Assembly (NCBI GenBank): GCA_963669315.1
Contig: OY770021.1
Span: forward strand, 2,294,001 to 2,358,000
Origin: SZUA-547 sp963669315
GTDB lineage: Bacteria; Pseudomonadota; Alphaproteobacteria; Rhodobacterales; Rhodobacteraceae
Length of the DNA stretch: 64,000 bases
Direction of reading: 5' to 3'
Under the pieces are notes generated by a model. It saw only the letters and a program-made list of their open reading frames with translations. It did no database searches and was not told the origin of the DNA. Shown here piece by piece: positions 1 to 7,780 of the stretch. Both the position numbers and the translations under genes were made by a program. The stretch's first letter is position 1. Each line of letters begins with the position of its first letter.

Positions 1-41
1 CCGTGAACCGTCACCCGGCGATCCCTCGCAGCGAAATTGAA

Positions 42-57
42 ATGAATATTTATTCAT
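42..57. promoter_or_regulatory. Inverted repeat upstream of glk
   Basis: A perfect 16-bp palindrome with core TGAATATTTATTCA lies in an AT-rich stretch about 160 bp upstream of the glucokinase start. Its size and place fit an operator for the glk/pgl-like pair. No regulator gene for it is visible, so the role is inference. Confidence 0.35.
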
Positions 58-217
58 GATCGGATTTCATATTCACAACAACCATGCTCGGAGTTACGGC
101 TGGATCAGGGCATCCGGACTGTCGATCCATAGCCGCTACGGTCGCAGGACGGCGAGGAACTCGAACACGAGCCGCGAGTAACGGCGGCCGGTCAATAATC
201 TGGGGAGAGATCACAGC

Positions 218-1183
218 ATGGCGATCCTGGTTGCAGATGTTGGGGGCACCAATTCTCGTCTGGCTTGCGCGTCAACACATGGCGTCATCGAGGACTCCGT
301 CAGGCGCTTCAGAAACATCGACTACCGATCGTTCGAGGATATTCTGGCCGAATATATGAGGGTCGAGCGGATCGACGAATTCGAGGCCTGCGGGATTGCT
401 GTTGCGGGACCTGTCGACGCCGGAAACGCTCAACTTTCGAATATCGACTGGGAAATCACAGAGGACCTGGTTCGACGGGCGACGTCATGCCGTCATATTC
501 GGCTTATGAACGACCTGACCGCGCTGGGATTGTCGCTGGGCGGCCTCCCGCCTGATGGGGTGAAGCGGCTCAGCGGGCGCTCGGAACGCGCTTTCCGGAA
601 CGGCCAGGCGCTGGTCGTGGGCCTGGGCACCGGGTTCAACGTCTGCCCTGTGATATCAACGTCCAGAGGCGGCGCGATGTGTCTTGAAGCGAAGGCGGGA
701 CACGCGCAACTGCCGTCGAACGTCGCTGACAGGCTCAGGTCTCGGCTTGGCCCTGCGATCGACCAGCTTCCTTTGATTGAGGATATTTTTTCCGGGCGTG
801 GCTTGTCCAAAGTTTTCGCCATCGCGACGGATGGAACGCGGCTCGACGCTGCGAGCGTCGTAGCTGCTCATACCGAAGAGGGCGATCTTCGCGCGGCCTG
901 GGTGTTGAGCCTCTTTTCTCAGGCGCTGGGCGTTCTCTGCAAAGAACTAGCGGTGCAGTTTCTGCCACGCGACGGAATCTATTTGTCGGGCAGCGTTTCG
1001 CGAGGCGTGCTGGGCGCTGGTTTCGTCAATGACTTCGCCGCCGAGTTTCAACGCAGCGGCAGGTTCGAGAAGCAGCTCAGCCAGATTCCGGTCTCGATTG
1101 TCCGGGAAGACGGAGCTGCATTGATGGGATGCCTTGCGGCGGTTAACGCGCAGGCCGCAACCAAAGCGGCGGCGCCAGCATGA
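218..1183 (+). CDS. glk: Glucokinase (Glk family)
   Basis: A 321-residue protein of the bacterial glucokinase family, which phosphorylates glucose with ATP in the cytoplasm to feed the Entner-Doudoroff and pentose phosphate routes. Seen in the sequence: the N-terminal phosphate-binding motif DVGGTNSRLA, the sugar-binding LMNDLTALG, the GLGTGFN loop and the FSGRGL segment. One family feature is altered: the usual E-x-G-H sugar-binding motif reads K-A-G-H (in LEAKAGHAQL), so the Glu that contacts glucose is a Lys. Length is normal for the family. It is followed 97 bp later by a 6-phosphogluconolactonase-like gene, probably in the same operon. The family call is firm; full activity is uncertain. 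Confidence 0.88.
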   Translation: MAILVADVGGTNSRLACASTHGVIEDSVRRFRNIDYRSFEDILAEYMRVERIDEFEACGIAVAGPVDAGNAQLSNIDWEITEDLVRRATSCRHIRLMNDLTALGLSLGGLPPDGVKRLSGRSERAFRNGQALVVGLGTGFNVCPVISTSRGGAMCLEAKAGHAQLPSNVADRLRSRLGPAIDQLPLIEDIFSGRGLSKVFAIATDGTRLDAASVVAAHTEEGDLRAAWVLSLFSQALGVLCKELAVQFLPRDGIYLSGSVSRGVLGAGFVNDFAAEFQRSGRFEKQLSQIPVSIVREDGAALMGCLAAVNAQAATKAAAPA

Positions 1184-1280
1184 GCCAGCGCCGGACACCG
1201 CGTGGGAGCAAGTGTCGTGAGCGCTGTTCCCGAGCAACCAAGTCTTATCGTCTTCGTCGCATCAACTCGGATGTACGCCA

Positions 1281-2042
1281 ATGATTGCTCAAGCCGCCGC
1301 CTATGATAAGTTCGCTCAGCCGACGGTGCCCGTTTGGCGAGGTCTCTCGCACCCATCGAGCATCCGGTCGACAATCATTGAATACCCTTCGCGTACGGCG
1401 CTGATGCGCAGATGCGCGGACAGGATCGCGCAAAGGCTGCGGAACCTGATTTCCGATAAGGGCCGCGCGACCCTGGCCGTGCCGGGTGAGAATGCGCCAC
1501 AACTCTTGCTGGAACAGCTCGGTCGCGCGGCGCTCGCCTGGGAAAACGTCGCCATCACACAAACCGATGAACGCCGCGTGCCGACGGAGTCATTGCGATT
1601 CAGCCACAAGCTGATGTCGAGCACATTGTTCAGAGGCGGCGCTGCGGCGGCCGAGTTTGCACCGCTCTATGACGGATCAGTCAGCGCAGGAAATAACCTG
1701 AGCACGGTCGCAACAACATTGAGGAACGCCATACTTCCCCTGGATGTGGCGGTATTCAGCATAGGCTCCGGTCCGGTGTTCTCACCGCATCGCCAACGAT
1801 CGACCGGGCTGGAAAAGGCGTTATGCCCTGACGCGCCTCCTGTTGTTGAAATCCGGGCGCGCGGCACGTTGGAGTCGCGGACCATCCTTTCCGCCAGGGT
1901 GCTTGCGGGGGCCGACCGGCACATTTTGGTTATCGGTCGCGATACAAGAACGGCGATTGAGAGAGCGATTGCGTTGAACGATCCGATCGAAGCGCCAATT
2001 TGCGCCCTTCTTGATGGAGCGACGCTGCACTATGCGGAGTAA
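1281..2042 (+). CDS. 6-phosphogluconolactonase-like protein, divergent
   Basis: A 253-residue protein with the outline of 6-phosphogluconolactonase (DevB/Pgl), which hydrolyses 6-phosphogluconolactone. GRATLAVPGE, TDERRVP and the C-terminal CPDAPPVVEIRARG region align with that family. However, the usual GG(S/T)TP loop is replaced by ENAPQ. The catalytic-region motif G-x-G-x-DGHTxSLFP is absent; the equivalent place reads SIGSGPVFSPHRQ. The N-terminus is some 30 residues longer than usual and no good ribosome site precedes the ATG. Its position after glk supports a sugar-phosphate context. It may be a degenerate or repurposed Pgl, so lactonase activity should not be assumed. Confidence 0.65.
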   Translation: MIAQAAAYDKFAQPTVPVWRGLSHPSSIRSTIIEYPSRTALMRRCADRIAQRLRNLISDKGRATLAVPGENAPQLLLEQLGRAALAWENVAITQTDERRVPTESLRFSHKLMSSTLFRGGAAAAEFAPLYDGSVSAGNNLSTVATTLRNAILPLDVAVFSIGSGPVFSPHRQRSTGLEKALCPDAPPVVEIRARGTLESRTILSARVLAGADRHILVIGRDTRTAIERAIALNDPIEAPICALLDGATLHYAE

Positions 2043-2247
2043 GAATAGGACCGTAGGAAACATGTGGCAGCTTCACTGAAGCTCCGTATTTTTCGAAGGC
2101 CAAGGCTCACTTGAGCACCCCGAACGTATCCGCTTGCATCTGTAAGCTCGGTGAAAACTAAGTTCATACTGAATCAGAAGTGGTCGTCGGACAATGGTGC
2201 GAGTAAGCGTACTCGCGGGCCGAGCCGATGTGGTCAGAGGAGCCAAC

Positions 2248-2514
2248 ATGACAATACAGGAGAGAAATATCAGAAGGCGCCTCGCGTCGCCTGAGGTCCG
2301 CAACCAGACTGTCTACACGGGGGACGGGAAAAAGTGCATGTTGCTCACAGTGCGTACGGATGTGAGAGCATTAGAAATATCGAATGCTCACGCGTCCGTC
2401 TGCCGGGAATACGAAGCACGCCATTCAACGCTCCTTCAGATTACAGCTGCGCGATTGGGCCTGGAGCCAGACATCGTGCAGGTCGCGCTGAGTGAAAGCG
2501 GATTCGAACCCTAA
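2248..2514 (+). CDS. Small hypothetical protein
   Basis: An 88-residue protein starting MTIQERNIRRRL. This start is chosen because AGAGGAG sits just upstream; an in-frame GTG/ATG extension to 2194 lacks such a site. It is mixed in charge with no signal peptide or membrane segment. I do not recognise the family. It stands alone between the pgl-like gene and a repeat-rich intergenic region. Confidence 0.5.
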   Translation: MTIQERNIRRRLASPEVRNQTVYTGDGKKCMLLTVRTDVRALEISNAHASVCREYEARHSTLLQITAARLGLEPDIVQVALSESGFEP

Positions 2515-2652
2515 GGCGACGTGCTAAGTTTCGGAGCGACGCTCGTGCAGCATTCAGGTCGCAAACACTGACCGTCTCGACGTGCTGCGCTGCGGAGGCG
2601 AAAGCAGTCATTCGTTGTGACTGCAGCATGATCAGAGGCGGTGATTTCCGCC

Positions 2653-2678
2653 TTGCGCCAAATCCGGTAGTTCGCAGC
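2653..2678. repeat. Short dispersed intergenic repeat, copy 1
   Basis: The core CCGGTAGTTCG is preceded by TTGCGCCAAA. A close copy occurs at 9986-10012, also between genes. This looks like a small dispersed repeat typical of intergenic DNA in this lineage. Confidence 0.45.
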
Positions 2679-2705
2679 ACTCGGCACAGTCGGCGGCTAA
2701 GCGGA

Positions 2706-2863
2706 GAGACTGTGCGAAAACTCGAAAACTGCTGAGACTCCAAGAATACTGCTCCAATGTGGAGCCGATGGGTGCGTTAGATCGGAATATCGTTCGGCGA
2801 AACGCTGTTATCGTGAATCATTTTCACGCAGATTGCGCGGACGGCTAGTTTTCACACAGCCTC
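2706..2863. mobile_element. MITE-like non-coding element
   Basis: The 158-bp segment is bounded by 17-bp imperfect inverted repeats. The left end reads GAGACTGTGCGAAAACT (2706-2722) and the right end, on the other strand, GAGGCTGTGTGAAAACT (2847-2863). It is flanked on both sides by the 4-bp direct repeat CGGA (2702-2705 and 2864-2867). It encodes no transposase, so it would have to be mobilised in trans. I cannot assign the parent IS family. Confidence 0.6.
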
Positions 2864-2962
2864 CGGACAAAGCTGCTGAAGATTTGGGCCGGACCAATGG
2901 CCGTTGCATTACCAAAAGCGGACTTGATGTCCAAGTTCATTGAATCAGGAACGATCTTCATC

Positions 2963-3898
2963 CTAAAGATAGGTTCCGAGCATTTTGATATAGAGCAGCA
3001 CTGTCGCCAGCAGGCCCATCGCGCCAGCATCGGGACCAAACACAGTGGCGGAGCCGGTCATGCCGAGACCCTTCAGGGAACTTGGAACATTCTCGGGCCA
3101 GGCAATCGTGACAAGAAGGTCTGTGGAGGCTCCAATATCTGAACCGCCCGCCAGCGCGCCGCTAACCTGAAACTGGCCCGAAGAGGTGCCGGGCACGATA
3201 CTGGTCACCGTGGTTTTATAGATGGAGCCTGGATCGCCATAGAAGACAATTCGAACCTCTACACCCGGCGAAATGGCCGCCGCACCGTTCTGACCGAACA
3301 CGCCGACCAGCAGCGGACTACCGGCCCTGATGAAGGGAATGACGGGGCTCATCGCCGATGTCTGTTCACCCGGCGCGAGGCGCAGCGCAGTGACGATGCC
3401 ATCGCTTGGGGCTCGCACCACCGTTTGTTCGAGATTGTATTCGGCGCTCTCGCGCGCAGCCACAGCCTGAACAAGTTGCGCCTGCGCTTCGTCCAGTTCC
3501 TGCTGGCTGATCGTCGCGCTCTGACCTTCTGCGAGCTTCGCTTTCCGGTCGTATGTGATCTTCGCGATCTCCTCGCGCGCGACGGCCTGGTCGAGCGTGT
3601 ATTGATAGGATCGTTGGTCGAGGCGGAACAGTTCCGAGCCTTCCTCCACCGGGTCGTTGGCTTTGACAGAAACCGTATCCACCACGCCGCTGACGACCGG
3701 CGCGATCTCCACCACCTGGCCCATCGCCGTCACCCGGCCACTGGGCGTTTTGGTGTTGAGCATGCCGATGACGACAAGAACGATCACCAAGCCGACTAGC
3801 GCGACCAAACCCTTAGTGACCTTGCTCCATGGCAGCAGTTTGAACTGGAAGAAGATCAACCATATCAGCGCGGCGTAGATCGCGAGGACAATTAGCAT
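2963..3898 (-). CDS. HlyD-family membrane fusion protein
   Basis: A 311-residue inner-membrane protein with two hydrophobic segments near the N-terminus (about residues 1-20 and 28-48). A periplasmic barrel-sandwich hybrid follows (VVEIAPVVSGVVDTVSV ... APSDGIVTALRLAPGEQ) with a helical hairpin between its halves (about 110-160). This is the layout of EmrA/AaeA/YibH-type fusion proteins that link an inner-membrane pump to an outer-membrane channel. No pump or TolC-like gene is adjacent. It lies 67 bp downstream of the MBL-fold gene on the same strand, so the two are probably co-transcribed. It is not the usual size or form of a type I secretion HlyD. Confidence 0.8.
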   Translation of the reverse strand: MLIVLAIYAALIWLIFFQFKLLPWSKVTKGLVALVGLVIVLVVIGMLNTKTPSGRVTAMGQVVEIAPVVSGVVDTVSVKANDPVEEGSELFRLDQRSYQYTLDQAVAREEIAKITYDRKAKLAEGQSATISQQELDEAQAQLVQAVAARESAEYNLEQTVVRAPSDGIVTALRLAPGEQTSAMSPVIPFIRAGSPLLVGVFGQNGAAAISPGVEVRIVFYGDPGSIYKTTVTSIVPGTSSGQFQVSGALAGGSDIGASTDLLVTIAWPENVPSSLKGLGMTGSATVFGPDAGAMGLLATVLLYIKMLGTYL

Positions 3899-3965
3899 AG
3901 GTTTCAGCCAGTTGTAGTTTCAACGGGTGCCGCCCGGAGCGCATCTGCCCTCCGGGACGCTGTGT

Positions 3966-5273
3966 TTACTGGTCGCCCGGATACGGGAACTCCTGCCCGA
4001 GCGCCTCCTCGGCCTCCTTGTAAATTCCGCGCAGAACTTCATCGACCCCGTCCCATTGGCCGGCAGTTACAAAGTCGGAGTAAGCCATCGCGTCCACTGG
4101 GATACCTGTATTTTCGCTGAAGGTTTCTCGGTCGGTTTCTTGTGGGGGCTGAGGTTCGCCAGCGAGAGGCGGCGACCAAGTAGACTCCTCAGTGACCGCC
4201 ATGCGGACGCGGATTTCGTCCTTGGTGACGTTCCAGACCATGAAATCTTCTGCGAGGCTCAACGGCCCGTCATAGGTCGATCTGATCCGGTCGTTGATCT
4301 CTGCGGTCGTGTCGAAATCCTTGAAGAAATGATAGGCAATCGCCATCCGGGGCTGGATATCCGCCATGACCTTGCCAAACGCCTCGGGTGCAGTATGGAC
4401 CTGAGTGCCAACCAACAACGCGCTCTCGGGCGTGAAGCCCATCTTGGCGATCATCGTCGGAACCGCAACGAAGGCCTCGTGGACCGCAAGATCCGCGTCC
4501 TTGGCATGCTCAAGGAACCAAGTATTTGGAAACGTGTCCCCGCCAAAAATGAATTTGAAGCCGCTCCATTCGAGGCTGTAGCTGACGGGTCCATCGAGCG
4601 CATGTATCGCTGGGAACGATCGGATCGTGACCCCGTTGTCCTCGTAGACAACGGCATTCTCGCCGCGGTAGTCGAACTCGTTAACTTCGAGGTCATAGCC
4701 TCGGAAATCCACAAGGCCCACACGCCCGGCGAGGTCCCACGCATAGACGCGCTTTAGACTTTCCAAAGCCGCGGCGGTGCCAAGTTCTTCTGTCGGGCCG
4801 CTTGGCCCCCATACGCGCAGCGGTTTTTGGCGACCCATGAGAGCGCCGCCAATCCAGACTTCGGCCAATGCGCCGAAGTGATCGGCGTGCAGGTGAGATA
4901 TGAAAATCTTGTCGAGGAAATCATAGGGAATTTGCAATGACGAAATGCGCTCGGCTGATCCAGCGCCTACGTCGAAGAGGAACTTGTCACCGTTTCCCAA
5001 CTCGACGAGGAAGCAGGCCGCCGCCTGCGACGCGCGGGTCGTCGGCATGCCTGTCCCACACGCAATGACGCGCATCTCGTCCGACGCGAGAGCCTCGGTA
5101 TTCGGATAGTAGGTGTCGCGTTCTGCGAACGGCTCGGTGGGGGACACGTTCTGCGCGATAGCTTGCGTAGGAACTACAAACGCGATCAGGCCCAAAGAAA
5201 CAACAGCCAAAACTCCTATAGAAACCAAAAGCTTGCTAGTTTGGCCAGCAATGTTCATCGTATTGTCAGGCAT
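3966..5273 (-). CDS. Exported MBL-fold metallohydrolase
   Basis: A 435-residue protein with an N-terminal hydrophobic segment (about 14-40) acting as a signal peptide or anchor. A metallo-beta-lactamase domain follows, with the metal-binding motif HLHADH at 127-132, a later FGGDTFPN strand and AYHFFKD near the C-terminal metal site. GGGAG lies 7 bases before the ATG. MBL proteins of this exported type hydrolyse esters, lactones or similar bonds; the overall form resembles proteins named GntH in databases, but I cannot confirm that. The divergent TetR gene 53 bp away likely controls it and the HlyD gene behind it. Confidence 0.8.
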   Translation of the reverse strand: MPDNTMNIAGQTSKLLVSIGVLAVVSLGLIAFVVPTQAIAQNVSPTEPFAERDTYYPNTEALASDEMRVIACGTGMPTTRASQAAACFLVELGNGDKFLFDVGAGSAERISSLQIPYDFLDKIFISHLHADHFGALAEVWIGGALMGRQKPLRVWGPSGPTEELGTAAALESLKRVYAWDLAGRVGLVDFRGYDLEVNEFDYRGENAVVYEDNGVTIRSFPAIHALDGPVSYSLEWSGFKFIFGGDTFPNTWFLEHAKDADLAVHEAFVAVPTMIAKMGFTPESALLVGTQVHTAPEAFGKVMADIQPRMAIAYHFFKDFDTTAEINDRIRSTYDGPLSLAEDFMVWNVTKDEIRVRMAVTEESTWSPPLAGEPQPPQETDRETFSENTGIPVDAMAYSDFVTAGQWDGVDEVLRGIYKEAEEALGQEFPYPGDQ

Positions 5274-5317
5274 CTTGAACTCCCAGGGTATTGTCTTGGT
5301 TGATAAAAAATTAGATC

Positions 5318-5337
5318 ACTGGACGCATGAGTCCAGT
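5318..5337. promoter_or_regulatory. Operator-like palindrome between MBL and TetR genes
   Basis: A perfect inverted repeat ACTGGAC-N6-GTCCAGT lies in the divergent promoter region. Arm length and spacing are typical of TetR-family operators. It covers the first possible ATG of the TetR gene (5327), which fits autoregulation and raises the chance that translation starts at 5357. Confidence 0.55.
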
Positions 5338-5929
5338 TAAAAAAGACACTTCAACGATGCCTCTCAAGCGTCGTCCAACAGGCCGCGTGACCAAGTGGCA
5401 ATGGCTCGCTGCGGCTCTGGATGTCCTCGCCGCCGAGGGGGTCGAAAGCGTTCAGGTGACTAAGCTCGCACAACGCCTGTCCATTTCGAAGAGCGGATTT
5501 TACTGGCACTTTCGGAACAGGGACGACTTGCTCGACGAAATGAAAAGCTATTGGGTTGATGTGTATAGCCAAGAGATCATCTCGGAGATTCTCAACCTAG
5601 AAGGCCCGCTTCAGAAGCGCCTACTGGACCTCGTCTTATTGATCCGGAGGAAGCAAAGCGGCAGATACGATCTCGCTTTCACCGCTTGGTCCAAGCGCGA
5701 CCCAACAGTCCATCAATTGCTGGACAAAGTTAGGGATATGCGCATCGAGTTCGTTAGACGCCTGCTATCATCCGAAATTGTATCTGGTCGTTCGCTAGAG
5801 GCGCGGGCACGGCTTTTTGTCGTCTACTTTTCATGGTCCGAGGTCATGTTCAGGGAGGCCGACGCGGCTCTTGAGGGTGAGCCGCTGGAGCAAATTCTGC
5901 GGATCATATCTGGAACGGCGAGCGACTAA
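5327..5929 (+). CDS. TetR/AcrR family transcriptional regulator
   Basis: A 200-residue one-domain repressor. The N-terminal helix-turn-helix reads WQWLAAALDVLAAEGVE ... TKLAQRLSISKSGFYWHF, the classic TetR pattern with the YWHF recognition helix. The rest is a helical ligand-binding domain. No clear ribosome site precedes either possible start (ATG at 5327 or 5357). The gene diverges from the MBL-fold/HlyD pair and shares an operator-like palindrome with it, so it probably represses that pair and itself. The ligand is unknown. Confidence 0.85.
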   Translation: MSPVKKDTSTMPLKRRPTGRVTKWQWLAAALDVLAAEGVESVQVTKLAQRLSISKSGFYWHFRNRDDLLDEMKSYWVDVYSQEIISEILNLEGPLQKRLLDLVLLIRRKQSGRYDLAFTAWSKRDPTVHQLLDKVRDMRIEFVRRLLSSEIVSGRSLEARARLFVVYFSWSEVMFREADAALEGEPLEQILRIISGTASD

Positions 5930-6035
5930 GATGTTTCGACTGGTCAAATGGCGAATCAAGGCCCTCACGGCGATCTCGCACGACCGCTTTCGGCGTACAG
6001 TGGTCAACCCTACGTCTGATTAACGGGTCGGCTTT

Positions 6036-7593
6036 GGGCTGATTTTGTTGAAAAAGTCGTTGGATTTGGCGCCTGCGCTTTGGCTGCCGGCTTGCTTTGA
6101 ACACGCAATCCACGGCCAGCCGGACTGGTTATCCGGCGACGGGCGCCATCGGCTTGAGTTTCGCCAGTTTCCGGAGGTTTTGTGCTGCTGCTGCGAGGGT
6201 GAATTCGTCCTGGACGCCACATGGCCCTCGTAATCGGAGCCGTCCCAGCCCGAGGATGCGCTTGAGGTGGGCGAACAGCATCTCAACTTTCTTTCGTCGC
6301 TTCTGCGCGGTCGGGTTGAACGCTGAACCCACGCAGCGCCGCGCAAAATCTCTGACGATCTCGAACTTCTCTCGGTTGATGGCGCGCACGTCTGTGTTCG
6401 GGCAGCATTTGGCTTTCGATGGGCAGTTCAGGCAATCGGCTTTCAGGGCCCGGTATTTGCGCGCTTTCAATCCTGGCGCCGTTCGGGCGGGATCGGAGTA
6501 TCGCCGCCTGGTGTGACGGAGTTCATTTCCTTCCGGGCAGATATAGCGGTCGTCGTCCTCGTCCCAGGTGAAGTCGGATCGGGACCAGGTTCCGTCCTTG
6601 CGCTCCGATTTGTCGAAGACCGGGATGAACGGGAGGATCTGCCGCTTTATTGTCAGCCAGACGAGGTTGTCGGACGAGCCGTATGCGGTGTCGGCCGCCA
6701 ACCAATCCGGCTTCAGGCCGAAACGGGCTTGGGTGCGGTCAATCATCTTGCGCATTGTGCCCACCTCGGCGGACTTGTTCGAGCGACTGGCGTCCACATC
6801 AACGATGACGCCGTGATCCGTGTCGATCAGGTAGTTGTCTGAATAAGCAAAGAATGCAGGCCCTTTGCGGGCCGCCGTCCATTGGCTGGCGGGATCCGCA
6901 TGCGCCGTGAACTTGGGCTTGGCGGCGGTGGCCGCGCCAAAGGCTTCGTCGTCCAGGGTGTCGAGATATTCGCGAACCGCCCGAGGCGCTTGGTCCGGGT
7001 CGATCTCTCTGGCCTTCCAATCCTCCGGGTTGCTTGAGTTCTGCTTTTGGACGTCCGCAACGATCAGGCTGGCGTCCACTGCAAAGCCCTGTCCGCTGAC
7101 GAGGCCCTCCTCCATGCATCGCGCAACAGTCGTCTCGAATACGTGACGCAACAGGTCGCTCTCGCGGAAGCGGCCATGGCGGTTCTTGGAGAAGGTGGAA
7201 TGATCCGGAATCCGGTCGGTCAGATCAAGGCGGCAGAACCAGCGATAGGCCAGGTTCAGATGGACCTCTTCGCAAAGCCGCCGCTCAGACCTGATCCCAA
7301 AGCAATAGCCCACCAGCAGCATCCGGATCAGCAATTCCGGATCAACCGACGGACGTCCCGTGTGGCTGTAAAAGTCCGCCAGATGCGGGCGGATGCCGCT
7401 CAGATCAACAAACTGATCAATCGACCGCAGCAGGTGATCCTGCGGGACGTGATCCTCCAACGAGAACTCATAGAACAACGCTGACTGCGCTTCCTGTTTC
7501 GGTCCCATCATCGCGATCCGCCTCCATCTATATCGGAAGTGAATCAGCCAGTCGGCCACCGAGCAAGAGCGACTTTTTCAACGGAATCAGCCC
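6036..7593 (-). mobile_element. IS1182-type insertion sequence, complete
   Basis: A 1558-bp element with 24-bp terminal inverted repeats at 6036-6059 and 7570-7593 that match at 22 of 24 positions. Both outer ends begin GGGCTGATT and contain GTTGAAAAAGTCG. It holds one full-length transposase gene on the minus strand. I see no convincing target-site duplication (left flank ends GCTTT, right flank begins TGAGC). It sits between the TetR gene and the DUF3604 gene without breaking either. Confidence 0.85.
6129..7511 (-). CDS. IS1182 family transposase
   Basis: A 460-residue DDE-type transposase. The N-terminal region (RPSVDPELLIRMLLVGYCFG, RWFCRLDL, PDHSTFSKNR) is typical of IS1182/IS5 relatives. 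The catalytic core includes VDASLIVADV and the second-Asp region LAADTAYGSSDNLVWL, followed by the zinc-ribbon-like CLNCPSKAKCC stretch and the C-terminal KKVEMLFAHLKRILGLGRLR that carries the catalytic Glu. The ATG at 7511 is preferred because GGAGG lies 9 bases upstream; an extension to 7559 is possible. It appears intact. Confidence 0.9.
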   Translation of the reverse strand: MMGPKQEAQSALFYEFSLEDHVPQDHLLRSIDQFVDLSGIRPHLADFYSHTGRPSVDPELLIRMLLVGYCFGIRSERRLCEEVHLNLAYRWFCRLDLTDRIPDHSTFSKNRHGRFRESDLLRHVFETTVARCMEEGLVSGQGFAVDASLIVADVQKQNSSNPEDWKAREIDPDQAPRAVREYLDTLDDEAFGAATAAKPKFTAHADPASQWTAARKGPAFFAYSDNYLIDTDHGVIVDVDASRSNKSAEVGTMRKMIDRTQARFGLKPDWLAADTAYGSSDNLVWLTIKRQILPFIPVFDKSERKDGTWSRSDFTWDEDDDRYICPEGNELRHTRRRYSDPARTAPGLKARKYRALKADCLNCPSKAKCCPNTDVRAINREKFEIVRDFARRCVGSAFNPTAQKRRKKVEMLFAHLKRILGLGRLRLRGPCGVQDEFTLAAAAQNLRKLAKLKPMAPVAG

Positions 7594-7780
7594 TGAGCAA
7601 ACATTCCTCGCAACATTCAATTCGACGGTCACCTGCGGGAATTCGGAACGAGATGTTATGCCGATACAGGGCAACTTGTAGTGAAGCGCTCTAGTTGCCT
7701 TTGTCGCGACAATGGCGTCAATCTTGGTAAACAGGCATTGGAAATGTCTAATTTGTTACAAAATCCAGTAGGAGACGGAA

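Noticed and set aside
2963..3898. Type I secretion HlyD for the island adhesins
   Set aside because: It lies far away, is small and has the AaeA/EmrA-type two-helix N-terminus, with no ABC exporter beside it.
3927..4757. A 276-codon frame opposite the MBL-fold gene
   Set aside because: The minus-strand frame contains HLHADH and a signal segment; the plus-strand frame shows no family features.
6036..7593. Target-site duplication of the IS1182-type element
   Set aside because: The bases next to the two ends (GCTTT and TGAGC) do not match, so none is claimed.
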